A stretch of DNA of 64,000 nt from Streptomyces sp. B21-083 (GCF_036898825.1 NZ_JARUND010000001.1:5084001-5148000), one strand, 5' to 3'. Counted from the stretch's first letter, positions 16,484-26,021 are shown. Notes: generated by a model not told the origin, from the letters alone. Program-made: numbers and translations.

Positions 16484-17395
16484 TCAGCCCAGGCGCGCGA
16501 AGCCGTAGTTCATCAGCTTCTTCGCGTCCGCCGTGCGGTTGGCGACCGACGTGGAGGCGAGGACCGTACCGATGACCGTCTTGCCGTTGCGGGTGGCCGC
16601 GAAGACCAGGCAGTACTTGGCCTGCGGTCCGGAGCCCGTCTTGATGCCGATGGTGCCGGCGTAGCCGGACAGCAGCGGCTTGTTGGTGTTCTCCCAGCTC
16701 ATCCAGCGGGTGCCACCGGTCTTGGTGGTGACCTTCTCCTTGAAGTTCTGCGTCTTCACTATGGCGCGGAAGGCGCCGTTCTTCATGGTGTTGCTGGCGA
16801 GCTTCGTCAGGTCCTTCGGCGTCGAGTAGTTGGCGCCGTTGCCGATGCCGTCGAAGCTGTCGAACTTGGTGTTCGTCATGCCGAGGCTCCGGGCCATGGT
16901 GTTCATCTTGCCGATGAACGACTTCACCCGGGCGTCACGCGTCGTGCCGGCGCCGAACTTGTCGGCGAGCGCGTACGCGGCGTCGCAGCCCGACGGCAGC
17001 ATCAGCCCGTACAGCAGCTGGCGGACCGTGACCTTGTCGCCGACGATCAGACCGGCCGAGGAGGCGGTGTTGGCGACGATGTAGTCGCTGTACGCCTTCT
17101 GGATGGTGACCTTGGCGTTGAGGTTCAGGTTCGCCTGTGCCAGCACGACCTTCGCCGTCATGATCTTCGTGGTGGAACCAGTGGACAGCTTGGTGTCCGG
17201 GAGCTTCCCGTACAGGGTCGTGCCGTTGGCGTTGTTCATCAGATAGCCGCCCTTGGCGACGATCGTGGGAACGGCCACAGCGGCCTGTGCGGGCGCCGCG
17301 GTGAGCGCTCCGGTCGCGAGCACGGCGCCGGTGGTGACCACCACGGCTGCGGCTCTACGAAAACGGATGCCCTGGATGCCGGTTATCAACTTCAA
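16484..17395 (-). CDS. Secreted K15-like DD-transpeptidase / D-Ala-D-Ala carboxypeptidase
   Basis: This 303-residue low-molecular-mass penicillin-binding protein acts on peptidoglycan stem peptides outside the cell. A signal peptide ends near APAQAA (about 39). Active-site motifs are S74-T-T-K77 with nucleophile S74, S135-G-C137 and K252-T-G254. Most enzymes of this class have Asn as the third residue of the second motif. Cys there is the hallmark of the Streptomyces K15 DD-transpeptidase. There is no C-terminal membrane anchor. The start is TTG at 17395. Its leader contains a 9-bp inverted repeat (17432-17440 and 17464-17472). Confidence 0.88.
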   Translation of the reverse strand: MKLITGIQGIRFRRAAAVVVTTGAVLATGALTAAPAQAAVAVPTIVAKGGYLMNNANGTTLYGKLPDTKLSTGSTTKIMTAKVVLAQANLNLNAKVTIQKAYSDYIVANTASSAGLIVGDKVTVRQLLYGLMLPSGCDAAYALADKFGAGTTRDARVKSFIGKMNTMARSLGMTNTKFDSFDGIGNGANYSTPKDLTKLASNTMKNGAFRAIVKTQNFKEKVTTKTGGTRWMSWENTNKPLLSGYAGTIGIKTGSGPQAKYCLVFAATRNGKTVIGTVLASTSVANRTADAKKLMNYGFARLG

Positions 17396-17700
17396 TACCC
17401 CGATTACGTCTGAATCGTCCGAATGCCCCTGGAGAGCGGCCGAGTTGGCCGAGTAGGCGAAACGCCGCTCTCGTGTGACTCGTAACTAGCACAGTAGGTT
17501 GTGCGCGTGCTGAGGCGGGTTCCCCGATTTTCCCTTTCCGAGGGACGCCGTATGGCTCTGCGCGGTTCCCGCGCCCCTTCCGGAAGTTGAACTGTTACCC
17601 GCGGGGCGACGTCACGCCTCGAACGGGGATCGGCTCCCGAGGTCGGTCCATATGGCGGACGGCCACCCTCATGCGTACGTGTTGTATCTATGCTGTCGGC
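17396..17700. other. Divergent intergenic region, DD-transpeptidase and GntR genes
   Basis: No gene is supported in these 305 bp. GAGAGCGGC (17432-17440) and GCCGCTCTC (17464-17472) form a long-range hairpin in the DD-transpeptidase leader. On the plus strand TATGCT at 17690-17695 lies five bases before the GntR ATG, which lacks a ribosome site, so that transcript may be leaderless. Confidence 0.4.
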
Positions 17701-18363
17701 ATGAGCAGCCCGGCCTTGCAGCACGTGAAGCAACCTCCCGCCGCCGACCGGGTCTACGCCCATGTCAAAGAGGGCGTCCTGGACCGCCGTTACGAGGGCG
17801 GGACACTGCTCACCGAAGGCGAGCTGGCCGAGGCCGTAGGGGTGTCGCGCACGCCCGTGCGGGAGGCGCTGCTGCGGCTGGAGGCCGAGGGCCTGATCAA
17901 GCTCTACCCGAAGAAGGGCGCGCTGGTCCTGCCGGTCTCCGCGCAGGAGATCGCGGACGTCGTCGAGACCCGGCAGCTGGTCGAGGAGCACGCCATCCGC
18001 AAGGCGGCGCCCGCCTCGCCGCAGCTCATCGCCCGGCTCACCGAACTGCTCGACAGTCAGCGCGAGCAGGCCGCCGCGGGAGACCTCGCGGGCGCCGCCG
18101 TGACCGACCGGTGCTTCCACGCCGAGATCGTCCGCAGTGGGGGCAACGAGATCCTCTCCCGGCTCTACGACCAACTGCGCGACCGCCAGCTGCGGATGGG
18201 CGTCGCCTTCATGCACGCCCACCCCGACCGCATCAACAAGACGCTCACCGAGCACCAGGAGATCCTCGACGCGCTGCGCTCGGGCGACCCGGAGGCGGCG
18301 GTCGCGATCGTGCACCGGCACGTCAACTGGTTCTCCAACCTGGCCCGGGGCGACGTCCGATGA
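17701..18363 (+). CDS. GntR-family regulator, FCD (FadR) subgroup
   Basis: This 220-residue regulator has an N-terminal winged helix (about 10-75) with the GntR signature GELAEAVGVSRTPVREALLRLEAEGLI. It also has an all-helical C-terminal FCD effector domain (about 85-215) with metal-ligand-type residues in TDRCFHAEIVRSGGNEIL and EHQEILDALRSGD. FCD regulators usually sense small carboxylic acids. Its stop overlaps the start of the MFS transporter gene (ATGA), so it probably controls that transporter as well as itself. The ATG at 17701 fits the conserved N-terminus, and the transcript may be leaderless. Confidence 0.88.
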   Translation: MSSPALQHVKQPPAADRVYAHVKEGVLDRRYEGGTLLTEGELAEAVGVSRTPVREALLRLEAEGLIKLYPKKGALVLPVSAQEIADVVETRQLVEEHAIRKAAPASPQLIARLTELLDSQREQAAAGDLAGAAVTDRCFHAEIVRSGGNEILSRLYDQLRDRQLRMGVAFMHAHPDRINKTLTEHQEILDALRSGDPEAAVAIVHRHVNWFSNLARGDVR

Positions 18364-19691
18364 GCACCAAGCCCCTCGTCGGCGCCGGTTCCGGCGTGCT
18401 GCCCGGCGATCCTCCCGGCGGTCGTCGCGCCGTGCTCGTCTGGTCCGTCGGCGTTTCCGTGTACTTCGTCGCCGTCATCTTCCGTACGTCACTGGGGGTG
18501 GCCGGGCTCGACGCCGCCGACCGCTTCCACGTGGGCGCCTCCGCCCTGTCCACCTTCTCGATCCTCCAGCTCCTCGTCTACGCGGGCATGCAGATACCGG
18601 TCGGACTGCTCGTCGACCGGCTCGGCACCAAGAAGGTGCTGACCATCGGGGTCGTGCTGTTCACGGCCGGGCAGCTGGGCTTCGCGTTCTCCCCCTCGTA
18701 CGCCACGGCCCTCGCCTCCCGCGCGCTGCTCGGGTGCGGGGACGCGATGACGTTCATCAGCGTGCTGCGGCTGGGGTCCCGGTGGTTCCCGGCGCGGCGC
18801 GGGCCCATGATCGCGCAGCTGGCGGGGCTGGCCGGGATGGCGGGCAACCTCGTCTCGACGCTCGTCATCGCGCGGCTGCTGCACGGCGTCGGGTGGACGG
18901 CGGCCTTCGCGGGCAGCGCGGTCGCGGGCCTGGTGGTCCTCGTGCTGATGCTCCTGTTCCTCAGGGATCATCCGGACGGACACGAGCCGGAGCCGTTCCC
19001 GCACCAGGGGGCCGCGTACGTCCGCCGGCAGATCACCGCCTCGTGGCGCGAGCCCGGGACGCGGCTCGGCCTGTGGGTGCACTTCACCACGCAGTTCCCG
19101 GCGATGGTGTTCCTGCTGCTGTGGGGCCTGCCGTTCCTCGTCGAGGCACAGGGGCTGTCGCGGGCGACGGCGGGGGAGCTGCTGACACTGGTCGTGCTGT
19201 CGAACATGGCGCTCGGCCTGGTGTACGGCCAGATCGTCGCCCGGCACCACACGGCGCGGCTGCCGCTGGCCCTGGGCACGGTGGGCGTCACGGCGGTGAC
19301 GTGGGCGGTGGCACTCTCCTACCCGGCGCTGTCCGGCGCCGACCACGACCCGATGTGGCTGCTCGTGGTGCTGTGCGCGGTGCTGGGGGCCTGCGGACCG
19401 GCCTCGATGCTCGGCTTCGACTTCGCCCGGCCGGCGAATCCGCCCGAGCGTCAGGGCACGGCGTCCGGGATCACCAACATGGGCGGTTTCGTCGCCTCGA
19501 TGACGACGCTGTTCGCGGTCGGTGTGCTGCTCGACCTGACCGGCGACAACTACACGGCCGCGTTCTCGTTCGTGTTCCTGTTGCAGGGGGTCGGCGTCAG
19601 CCAGATCCTGCGGTTGCGGAAGCGGGCGGCCCTGCGGGAGCGGGAGCGAGTGGTTGTCAGCAGGGTGACTTCAGTGCACGTTCCTGTGTAG
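18360..19691 (+). CDS. MFS transporter
   Basis: This 443-residue membrane protein has about 12 hydrophobic helices. The family loop between helices 2 and 3 reads GLLVDRLGTKKVL. The pattern RLGSRWFPARRGPMIAQLAGLAGMAGNL resembles the NNP/NarK and organic-anion branches of the major facilitator superfamily. It starts inside the stop codon of the GntR gene and is almost certainly co-transcribed and translationally coupled with it. The substrate is probably an organic acid, inferred from the FCD regulator. It is followed by an intergenic Streptomyces repeat element. Confidence 0.85.
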   Translation: MSTKPLVGAGSGVLPGDPPGGRRAVLVWSVGVSVYFVAVIFRTSLGVAGLDAADRFHVGASALSTFSILQLLVYAGMQIPVGLLVDRLGTKKVLTIGVVLFTAGQLGFAFSPSYATALASRALLGCGDAMTFISVLRLGSRWFPARRGPMIAQLAGLAGMAGNLVSTLVIARLLHGVGWTAAFAGSAVAGLVVLVLMLLFLRDHPDGHEPEPFPHQGAAYVRRQITASWREPGTRLGLWVHFTTQFPAMVFLLLWGLPFLVEAQGLSRATAGELLTLVVLSNMALGLVYGQIVARHHTARLPLALGTVGVTAVTWAVALSYPALSGADHDPMWLLVVLCAVLGACGPASMLGFDFARPANPPERQGTASGITNMGGFVASMTTLFAVGVLLDLTGDNYTAAFSFVFLLQGVGVSQILRLRKRAALRERERVVVSRVTSVHVPV

Positions 19692-19716
19692 GCGCCGCGT
19701 GTTGATGCGGGCGTCT

Positions 19717-19808
19717 CTGGGGGCTGCCGCCCCCAGGCCCCCGCTTCGGCCCTGAAGGGGCATCGTCCTCAAACTCCCCCAGAGGGGGACTTCCAACGGG
19801 CTGAAGGG
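19717..19808. repeat. Intergenic Streptomyces repeat element, copy A
   Basis: The segment contains GGGGGCTGCCGCCCCC, a run of C, TCGTCCTC and AACGGGCTGAAG in the same order as an element at 58126-58196. An extra TCCCCCAGAGGGGGA palindrome is nested inside. It lies between convergent genes and may act as a terminator. Confidence 0.65.
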
Positions 19809-19813
19809 CATCC

Positions 19814-20638
19814 TCAGGGAGTCACCGCGAAGTGGCGCAGGATCGCTTCCGTGAGGCCCGGGTCGCCCTCCGCCTTGACGCGGTCGGCCACGGCCTCCGG
19901 GGTCACCCGGCCGCAGGCGAGGCGGAAGTAGGTCTCCCAGTCGAGGGCGAAGGTGGCGGCGGGGCCCAGGGCAGGGGAGGTCTCCAGCGTGCCGCGGCCG
20001 TTGATGTCGACGCGGATCGTGCGCAGGAACTCGATGGGCCCGTGCACGTCGAAGACGACCGCCGAACTGCGCGGCGCCCCCGCGTCCTTGGCGACGACCT
20101 TCGGCAGCATCCCGAGGAGTACGTCCCGCACGATGTGCGCGCCGGGCGAGTCGAGGTTGCCGGGCCGGCCGAGGGCGGTACGCAGGTCCTGCTCGTGCAC
20201 CCATACGTCGTACGCCCGCACGCGCATGGCGTCCACGAGGGCGGTCTCCCGGCCGTGCAGGCCACGGATGATCGCCCCCGGTTCCCGTGTCTCGTTGCGC
20301 AGCTGGCGGTTGCGGCGGATGACCGTGTACTCCAGCTCGGACGTCATCTCGGGGGCCGTGTGGTGCCGCCGTACGTCGACCTGCATCTCCGTGTAGCGCT
20401 GCTGCTCGTTGGTGACGTGGTAGAGGTCGCGCGGGAGGGTGTGGATGGGACGCGGGTCGCCGAGCATCTCGCACTCCATGCCGATGACATGGGAGACCAC
20501 GTCACGGACCGACCAGCCCGGACATGGGGTCCGGCGGTTCCACTCGCCCTCCACGAGCGGTGACACCAGCTCGGATATAGCGTCGATGGAGTGGGTCCAG
20601 GCGTCGGCGTAGGGCTGGAGAGTGGGATGCAGACTCAC
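19814..20638 (-). CDS. Maleylpyruvate isomerase-family (mycothiol/DinB fold) protein
   Basis: This 274-residue protein belongs to the MDMPI/DinB-like four-helix metalloprotein group. The N-terminal part shows WNRRTPCPGWSVRDVVSHVIGMECEM, with the conserved CPGW and metal-ligand His. A second helical segment contains VRAYDVWVHEQDLR, with the other ligands. A C-terminal SCP2-like domain (about 180-270) is suggested by GRGTLETSPALGPAATFALDWETYFRLACGR. In actinomycetes such proteins use mycothiol or are of unknown activity. The start is probably GTG 20638, preceded by GAGGGG. An upstream extension to 20740 is unconserved in character. Confidence 0.8.
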   Translation of the reverse strand: MSLHPTLQPYADAWTHSIDAISELVSPLVEGEWNRRTPCPGWSVRDVVSHVIGMECEMLGDPRPIHTLPRDLYHVTNEQQRYTEMQVDVRRHHTAPEMTSELEYTVIRRNRQLRNETREPGAIIRGLHGRETALVDAMRVRAYDVWVHEQDLRTALGRPGNLDSPGAHIVRDVLLGMLPKVVAKDAGAPRSSAVVFDVHGPIEFLRTIRVDINGRGTLETSPALGPAATFALDWETYFRLACGRVTPEAVADRVKAEGDPGLTEAILRHFAVTP

Positions 20639-20855
20639 GGAACGGGACCCCTCGGGCGGTCGGTACGCGGGCAGTGGTGACGGCGGATGACGGCGGGTGT
20701 CGACGGCGTTGTCGGCGGTACGAAGGCGCGGGCGGGACAACTGTCAGCGGGTGTCTTGGAACGTTAAGTTACGCTGCTGTGAGGCACCCCGGCAGTGCTT
20801 TCGTGTGACGATCGTAGGCCCGTGTGAACGGCTCGAATGTCAGGACGGTGGTAGT

Positions 20856-21653
20856 GTGCGCGCCTCGCTCATCCAGATCGGTGCAGAAGAGGGCGAATCG
20901 GTCGAATCGCGTAGAAGGCGCGTGGCCTCGCTGGTGCGCGACGAGTCCGGTGCCGACCTCGTCGTACTGCCCGAGCTGTGGACGACCGGGGCTTTCGCGT
21001 ACGAGAGGTTCGCGACGGAGGCCGAGTCGCTGGACGGCCCGACGTACGAGGCGATGGCCAAGGCGGCGAGCGACGCGGGCGTGTGGCTGCACGCGGGCTC
21101 GATCCCGGAACGCGACCCCGACGGCCCTCTGTACAACACCTCCCTCGTCTTCTCCCCCGCCGGCGATCTGGCCGCCGTCTACCGCAAGATCCATCGCTTC
21201 GGCTTCGACAAGGGCGAGGCCGTGCTGATGGGGGCGGGCGAGGAACTGGCCACCGTCCGTCTCCCCGAGACGACCATCGGCGTCGCCACCTGCTACGACC
21301 TCCGTTTCCCCGAACTCTTCCGCGGCCTTGTCGACGAGGGCGCGGAGACCATCGTCATCTCGGCGGGCTGGCCGGAACGGCGGCGCGCCCACTGGACGCT
21401 CCTGGCCCAGGCGCGGGCGGTCGAGAACCAGGCGTACGTCCTTGCCTGTGGAACGGCCGGTACCCATGCGGGAGTTCCACAGGCCGGTCACTCGATCGTG
21501 GTCGATCCGTGGGGCGAGGTGCTGGCGGAGGCGGGCGAGGGCGAGGAGATCCTGCGGGTCGAGTTCGACCCCGCGAAGGTGGGGGAGACGCGGGAGCAGT
21601 TCCCCGCGCTGAAGGACCGGGTGCTGGGGCTGGCCGTCCCGCGTCGCCCTTGA
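20856..21653 (+). CDS. Carbon-nitrogen hydrolase (nitrilase superfamily)
   Basis: This 265-residue cytoplasmic amidase has the complete Glu-Lys-Cys triad: E40 in VVLPELW, K111 in YRKIHRFG and C146 in VATCYDLRFPEL. The layout and length match the Nit/omega-amidase branch, which hydrolyses small omega-amides such as alpha-ketoglutaramate or deaminated glutathione. The start is a GTG at 20856, immediately before the conserved first strand VRASLIQIG. It converges with the LURP-one gene, and a GC-rich hairpin lies between them. Confidence 0.88.
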   Translation: MRASLIQIGAEEGESVESRRRRVASLVRDESGADLVVLPELWTTGAFAYERFATEAESLDGPTYEAMAKAASDAGVWLHAGSIPERDPDGPLYNTSLVFSPAGDLAAVYRKIHRFGFDKGEAVLMGAGEELATVRLPETTIGVATCYDLRFPELFRGLVDEGAETIVISAGWPERRRAHWTLLAQARAVENQAYVLACGTAGTHAGVPQAGHSIVVDPWGEVLAEAGEGEEILRVEFDPAKVGETREQFPALKDRVLGLAVPRRP

Positions 21654-21672
21654 CGCGGACCGACGCGGCGCC

Positions 21673-21707
21673 GGGGCGGGGAGACCGCTCGTCCCGACTC
21701 CCGCCCC
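21673..21707. terminator. Bidirectional terminator, hydrolase and LURP-one genes
   Basis: GGGGCGGGGAG and CTCCCGCCCC pair with one bulged G across a 14-nt loop between convergent stop codons. Confidence 0.7.
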
Positions 21708-21729
21708 ACGCGCCCTCGGGCCCCTGGTC

Positions 21730-22224
21730 TCAGTCGTCCGTCCGCTCCTTCTCCGCCAGGTGGATCACGCAGACCGCCACCGCGATCAGGAGCGCCGGAT
21801 CCGCGTCCTCCCGGACGACATCGACCCCGTAGGTCTCCCGGACGTGCAGCCAGCGGCGGGAGATCTGGGCGAGGAGTTCGCCGTCGTGGTCGACCGCGAA
21901 CTCCCGGTCCAGGATCTTCCCGCTGACGTCCAGTTCCGTGCCGTCCACCAGCGTCACCCGGTAGTGGTTGCGCAGCAGGGACAGGCGTTTACGTCTGATC
22001 GTCGCCAGCTGGTCGCCCGCCCGTTCGATCACCATGGTGTCGCGCAGGGCGAACATCTTCTGGTGGATGTCGATCAGCACCTGCCCCTGCGTGTCCTTCA
22101 GTTCGAAGGTGTCCCGCAGCCGCATCGCCTTGCCGTCGACCAGGTACACCTTGTCGCCGTGCTGGTTCTCGATCCAGTAGTCGTCGCCGAAGCCGAGCAG
22201 CCGGTCGCGTACGAGGAATCTCAT
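21730..22224 (-). CDS. LURP-one-related (scramblase-fold) protein
   Basis: This 164-residue protein matches the LURP-one/DUF567 beta-barrel family, with MRFLVRDRLLGFGDDYWIE, VYLVDGKAMRLRDTFELKD and the long run of alternating strands. Relatives share the Tubby/phospholipid-scramblase fold and have no established bacterial function. The ATG at 22224 is preceded by GGAAGCGG. It lies 65 bp downstream of the small membrane protein gene on the same strand and may be co-transcribed with it. There is no signal peptide. The C-terminus has one hydrophobic stretch (LLIAVAVCVIHLAE). Confidence 0.82.
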   Translation of the reverse strand: MRFLVRDRLLGFGDDYWIENQHGDKVYLVDGKAMRLRDTFELKDTQGQVLIDIHQKMFALRDTMVIERAGDQLATIRRKRLSLLRNHYRVTLVDGTELDVSGKILDREFAVDHDGELLAQISRRWLHVRETYGVDVVREDADPALLIAVAVCVIHLAEKERTDD

Positions 22225-22289
22225 GTACTCACCGCTTCCCCGTAGCGGCGTCCGGAAAGCCGCCGGTACGCCGATGGGCCGATGCCGGT

Positions 22290-22508
22290 TCAGCCGTGGT
22301 GGCGGTCCTCGTCGATCACGGTCGTCGAGGGCGGTATCAGCACCCGTCGGCGACGCGCGACGCTGCGGAACGCGAGGGCGCCGATCAGTCCGACGATCAT
22401 CAGGATGACGCCGACCAGGTCGAGGTTGACCCCCTCCATCTCCCAGTCGGTCGCGAAGGTGAGGATGGCTCCCACGGCGATGAGGATGATGCATCCGCCG
22501 AGGCTCAT
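22290..22508 (-). CDS. Small two-helix membrane protein (DUF6458-like)
   Basis: This 72-residue protein has two hydrophobic helices separated by a short loop, starting MSLGGCIILIAVGAILTF. A basic RRRR segment follows, then a short hydrophilic tail. It looks like the actinobacterial DUF6458 family of unknown function. The ATG at 22508 has AGGGAGG nine bases upstream. It sits between the M18 peptidase and LURP-one genes on the same strand. Confidence 0.8.
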   Translation of the reverse strand: MSLGGCIILIAVGAILTFATDWEMEGVNLDLVGVILMIVGLIGALAFRSVARRRRVLIPPSTTVIDEDRHHG

Positions 22509-22620
22509 GAGTGTTGCCTCCCTGTCGGGTCCGGTCGTTCCGGAGGTTCCGGGTGTTCCGGAGTGTCCGGGTGCCCGGAGCCGGGACAGGTATGCGTTGT
22601 TCGCGTGACCGGACTGGTCC

Positions 22621-23919
22621 TCAGCCCTCCAGGAAGGCGACCAGGGCGTTGGCGAGCAGGTGTGGGTCGTCGGCGCCGCACAACTCCCGTGCGCTGTGCA
22701 TCGACAGGATCGCCACACCGATGTCGACCGTCTTGATGCCGTGCCTCGCGGCGGTGATCGGACCGATCGTCGTGCCGCAGGGCATGGAGTTGTTGGAGAC
22801 GAAGTTCTGGAACGGGACGCCGGCCTTGTCGCAGGTGGCCGCCCAGACCGCACGGCCCGAACCGTCCGTGGCGTAGCGGTTGTTGACGTTGACCTTGAGG
22901 ATGGGGCCGCCGTTGACGCGCGGGTGGTGCGTCGGGTCGTGCCGCTCCGCGTAGTTGGGGTGGACGGCGTGGCCCGTGTCGGAGGAGAGACAGACGGTGC
23001 CCGCGAACGCCCTTGCCCGGTCCTCGTACACCCCTCCGCGCGCGAACACCGAACGCTCCAGCACGCTGCCGAGGAGCGGGCCGTCCGCGCCGGTGTCGCT
23101 CTGCGAACCGTTCTCCTCGTGGTCGAACGCCGCGAGGACCGGGATGTACGGAAGCTGCTCGGAGCCGGTGGACACGGCAGCGAGGGCCGCCGTGGCGGCG
23201 TGTACGGACAGGAGGTTGTCCATGCGCGGCCCCGCGACCAGCTCCCGGTCGCGGCCCAGGTAGGCGGGCGGTTCGACGGAGTGGGCCATCAGGTCCCAGC
23301 CGGTGACCTCCCCCGGCGCGAGCCCGCACTCCTCTTCGACGAAGGCGATCAGGTCGCCCTCGCGGACGTCGTCCGACATGCCCCAGATCGGCTGCAGATG
23401 GCGCTGCTTGTCGAGCTTCAGGCCGTCGGTGTTCACGGCACGGTCGAGGTGGATGGCGAGCTGGGGGACTCGCAGAAGGGGCCGGTCGACGTCCACCAGG
23501 CGCGTGGTGCCGTCCCGCAGGGTGAGGCGGCCGGCCAGGCCGAGGTCGCGGTCGAGCCAGGAGTTGAGCAGCGGTCCGCCGTAGATCTCCACGGCGACCT
23601 GGCGCCAGCCGTGCGCACCGAGGTCGGGCACCGGCTTGACCCGCAGGTTGGGGGAGTCGGTGTGGGCGCCGACGATCCGGAAGGGGGTGTGCGGCGTGGC
23701 GCCCTCGGGGACGTACCAGGCCACGATCGCGCCGCCGCGCAGCACGTACTTGCCGCCGCTCGTCCCGTCCCAGGCGTCCGTCTCGGCGACCTGGCGGAAG
23801 CCCGCCTTCTCCAGCCGCTGGGCGGTGTTCGCCACGGCGTGGTACGGCGACGGACTCGCCGCCAGGAAGGACATCAAGTCGTCGGTGTGGCCGCGGTCGA
23901 AGCGGTGGGGTGCGCTCAT
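22621..23919 (-). CDS. M18-family aminopeptidase
   Basis: This 432-residue protein is a zinc-dependent M18 aminopeptidase (aspartyl aminopeptidase/ApeB type) that removes N-terminal, often acidic, residues in the cytoplasm. Metal and catalytic motifs are present: GAHTDSPNL, FDHEENGSQSDTGA and SSDTGHAVHPNYAERHDP, with a late ligand His in NSMPCGTTIGP-type surroundings. The length is standard. ATG 23919 is placed six bases after AAGGTG, and a GTG three codons upstream is an alternative. It is separated from the upstream acyl-CoA dehydrogenase gene by a strong terminator. Confidence 0.9.
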   Translation of the reverse strand: MSAPHRFDRGHTDDLMSFLAASPSPYHAVANTAQRLEKAGFRQVAETDAWDGTSGGKYVLRGGAIVAWYVPEGATPHTPFRIVGAHTDSPNLRVKPVPDLGAHGWRQVAVEIYGGPLLNSWLDRDLGLAGRLTLRDGTTRLVDVDRPLLRVPQLAIHLDRAVNTDGLKLDKQRHLQPIWGMSDDVREGDLIAFVEEECGLAPGEVTGWDLMAHSVEPPAYLGRDRELVAGPRMDNLLSVHAATAALAAVSTGSEQLPYIPVLAAFDHEENGSQSDTGADGPLLGSVLERSVFARGGVYEDRARAFAGTVCLSSDTGHAVHPNYAERHDPTHHPRVNGGPILKVNVNNRYATDGSGRAVWAATCDKAGVPFQNFVSNNSMPCGTTIGPITAARHGIKTVDIGVAILSMHSARELCGADDPHLLANALVAFLEG

Positions 23920-24062
23920 GGGGTTCACCTTAACGACGTAACAGGGCCCGCTCCCTGGGATGGCGAGCGGGCTCTCGTAACGGGGATGTGAAGGCCGGAC
24001 AACTGGCTCGGGAGTCAGTTTCCGGACACCGGACGGACCGTGGAGGTGTGTCCCGGTTCAGC

Positions 24063-24110
24063 AGTACGGCGGCCCGCCCCGGAGGTGATCCGGGTGCGGG
24101 CCGCCGTACT
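24063..24110. terminator. Terminator after acyl-CoA dehydrogenase gene
   Basis: Perfect 15-bp arms (AGTACGGCGGCCCGC at 24063-24077 and its complement at 24096-24110). The loop itself can form a small CCCGG/CCGGG hairpin. Located 29 bp past the minus-strand stop. Confidence 0.92.
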
Positions 24111-24138
24111 TGGCCTGCTGTGTGCGCGGGATGTGCGC

Positions 24139-25965
24139 TCAGAAAGCCGCCTCGTCCAGCTCCATCACGTCGAGGTCGACTCCGGCCGCGAGCTTGCGGG
24201 CGCCGGTGACGCCGGGGAGGACGTTGGCCGCGAAGAACTTCGCCGCCGCGATCTTGCCCGTGTAGAAGGGGACGTCCTTCGCCGACGCCGTGGGCAGCTT
24301 CTCGGCGGCCACGGCGGCGCCCTTGAGGAGCAGGTAGCCGACGACGACGTCGCCCGAGGCCATCAGCAGGCGGGTGGTGTTGAGGCCCACCTTGTAGATG
24401 TTCCTGACGTCCTGCTCGGTCGCCGCGAGGTCCGTCAGCATCAGGCCGACGATGGCCTCCAGTTCGACGGCCGCCTTGGCGAGCTGCTCGCGCGCCACCG
24501 CCAGGTCCTCGCCGCCCGTGCCCGGCGCGAGGAACTTCTTGATGTCCTCGGCGAGGGAGTTGAGGGCCGCGCCCTGGTTGCGGACGATCTTGCGGAAGAA
24601 GTAGTCCTGGCCCTGGATCGCGGTCGTGCCCTCGTACAGGGTGTCGATCTTGGCGTCGCGGATGTACTGCTCGATCGGGTACTCCTGGAGGAACCCGGAG
24701 CCGCCGAAGGTCTGGAGCGACTGGGCGAGCTGCTCGTAGCCCTTCTCGGAGCCGTAGCCCTTCACGATCGGGAGCAGGAGGTCGTTGAGGGCCTCCAGCG
24801 CGGCGCTGTCCTCGCCCGCCGCCTCCTTGACCTGGATCTCGTCCTGGACGGAGGCCGTGTAGAGCACCAGGGCGCGCATGCCCTCGGCGTACGCCTTCTG
24901 CGTGATCAGCGAGCGGCGGACGTCCGGGTGGTGCGTGATGGTGACCTTGGGTGCCGTCTTGTCCATGAAGTTGGCGAGATCCGGACCCTGGACGCGCTCC
25001 TTGGCGTACTCAAGGGCGTTGAGGTAGCCGGTCGACAGCGTCGAGATGGCCTTCGTGCCGACCATCATGCGGGCGGACTCGATGATCCGGAACATCTGCC
25101 GGATGCCGTCGTGCTTGTCACCGATCAGCCAGCCCTTGGCGGGGTGTCGGTCGCCGAAGGTCATCTCGCAGGTGTTGGAGGCCTTGAGGCCCATCTTGTG
25201 CTCGACGTTCGTCGCGTACGCGCCGTTGCGCTCGCCGAGCTCGCCGGTCTCGAAGTCGAAGAGGTACTTCGGTACGAGGAAGAGGGACAGGCCCTTGGTG
25301 CCGGGGCCGTGGCCCTCGGGGCGGGCGAGGACGTAGTGGAGGATGTTCTCCTCCATGTCGTGCTCACCGGACGTGATGAACCGCTTCACGCCCTCGATGT
25401 GCCAGGAACCGTCGTCCTGCAAGGCCGCCTTGGTGCGGCCGGCGCCCACGTCCGAGCCGGCGTCCGGCTCGGTGAGGACCATGGTGGAGCCCCAGGTCTT
25501 CTCGACGGCGATCTGGGCGATCTTCTTCTGTACGTCGTTGCCCTCGTCGTAGAGGAGGCTGGCGAACGCCGGGCCGGAGGCGTACATCCACACGGCCGGG
25601 TTGGAGCCGAGCACCAGCTCCGCGGACGCCCAGATCAGGGAGCGCGGGGAGGTGGTGCCGCCGATCTCCTCGGGCAGGCCGAGGCGCCAGTACTCCGAGT
25701 CCATGAAGGCCTTGTAGCTCTTCTTGAAGGACGCCGGGACGGGCGCGGTGTTCGTCGCGGGGTCGAAGACCGGCGGGGTGCGGTCGCCGTCCGTGAAGGA
25801 CTCGGCCAGCTCGTTCTCCGCGAGGCGCGTCATCTCCTCGAGGATGCTCTTGGCGGTGTCCGCGTCCATCTCCGCGAACGGACCCGTGCCGTACAGCTTG
25901 TCGCGCCCGAGGACCTCGAAGAGGTTGAACTCGATGTCGCGGAGATTCGACTTGTAGTGCCCCAT
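24139..25965 (-). CDS. Acyl-CoA dehydrogenase, FadE5-like long form
   Basis: This 608-residue flavoenzyme catalyses the first step of fatty acid beta-oxidation. It has the full ACAD fold: an extended N-terminus ([19 protein letters not shown]), substrate/FAD motifs [17 protein letters not shown] and [16 protein letters not shown], and [21 protein letters not shown]. The catalytic base region is [15 protein letters not shown]-terminal extension of about 130 residues is typical of the roughly 610-residue FadE5 group, which accepts a broad chain-length range. The ATG at 25965 follows GGAG by eight bases. Two inverted TACCGAC-type motifs lie 57-101 bp upstream and probably bind a TetR-type fatty-acid regulator. 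Confidence 0.9.
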   Translation of the reverse strand: MGHYKSNLRDIEFNLFEVLGRDKLYGTGPFAEMDADTAKSILEEMTRLAENELAESFTDGDRTPPVFDPATNTAPVPASFKKSYKAFMDSEYWRLGLPEEIGGTTSPRSLIWASAELVLGSNPAVWMYASGPAFASLLYDEGNDVQKKIAQIAVEKTWGSTMVLTEPDAGSDVGAGRTKAALQDDGSWHIEGVKRFITSGEHDMEENILHYVLARPEGHGPGTKGLSLFLVPKYLFDFETGELGERNGAYATNVEHKMGLKASNTCEMTFGDRHPAKGWLIGDKHDGIRQMFRIIESARMMVGTKAISTLSTGYLNALEYAKERVQGPDLANFMDKTAPKVTITHHPDVRRSLITQKAYAEGMRALVLYTASVQDEIQVKEAAGEDSAALEALNDLLLPIVKGYGSEKGYEQLAQSLQTFGGSGFLQEYPIEQYIRDAKIDTLYEGTTAIQGQDYFFRKIVRNQGAALNSLAEDIKKFLAPGTGGEDLAVAREQLAKAAVELEAIVGLMLTDLAATEQDVRNIYKVGLNTTRLLMASGDVVVGYLLLKGAAVAAEKLPTASAKDVPFYTGKIAAAKFFAANVLPGVTGARKLAAGVDLDVMELDEAAF

Positions 25966-26021
25966 GGCGACGGCTCCGTAAAGAGATCGGCGAGGCACTG
26001 GCTCCTCGCGCCTAATTCGCA

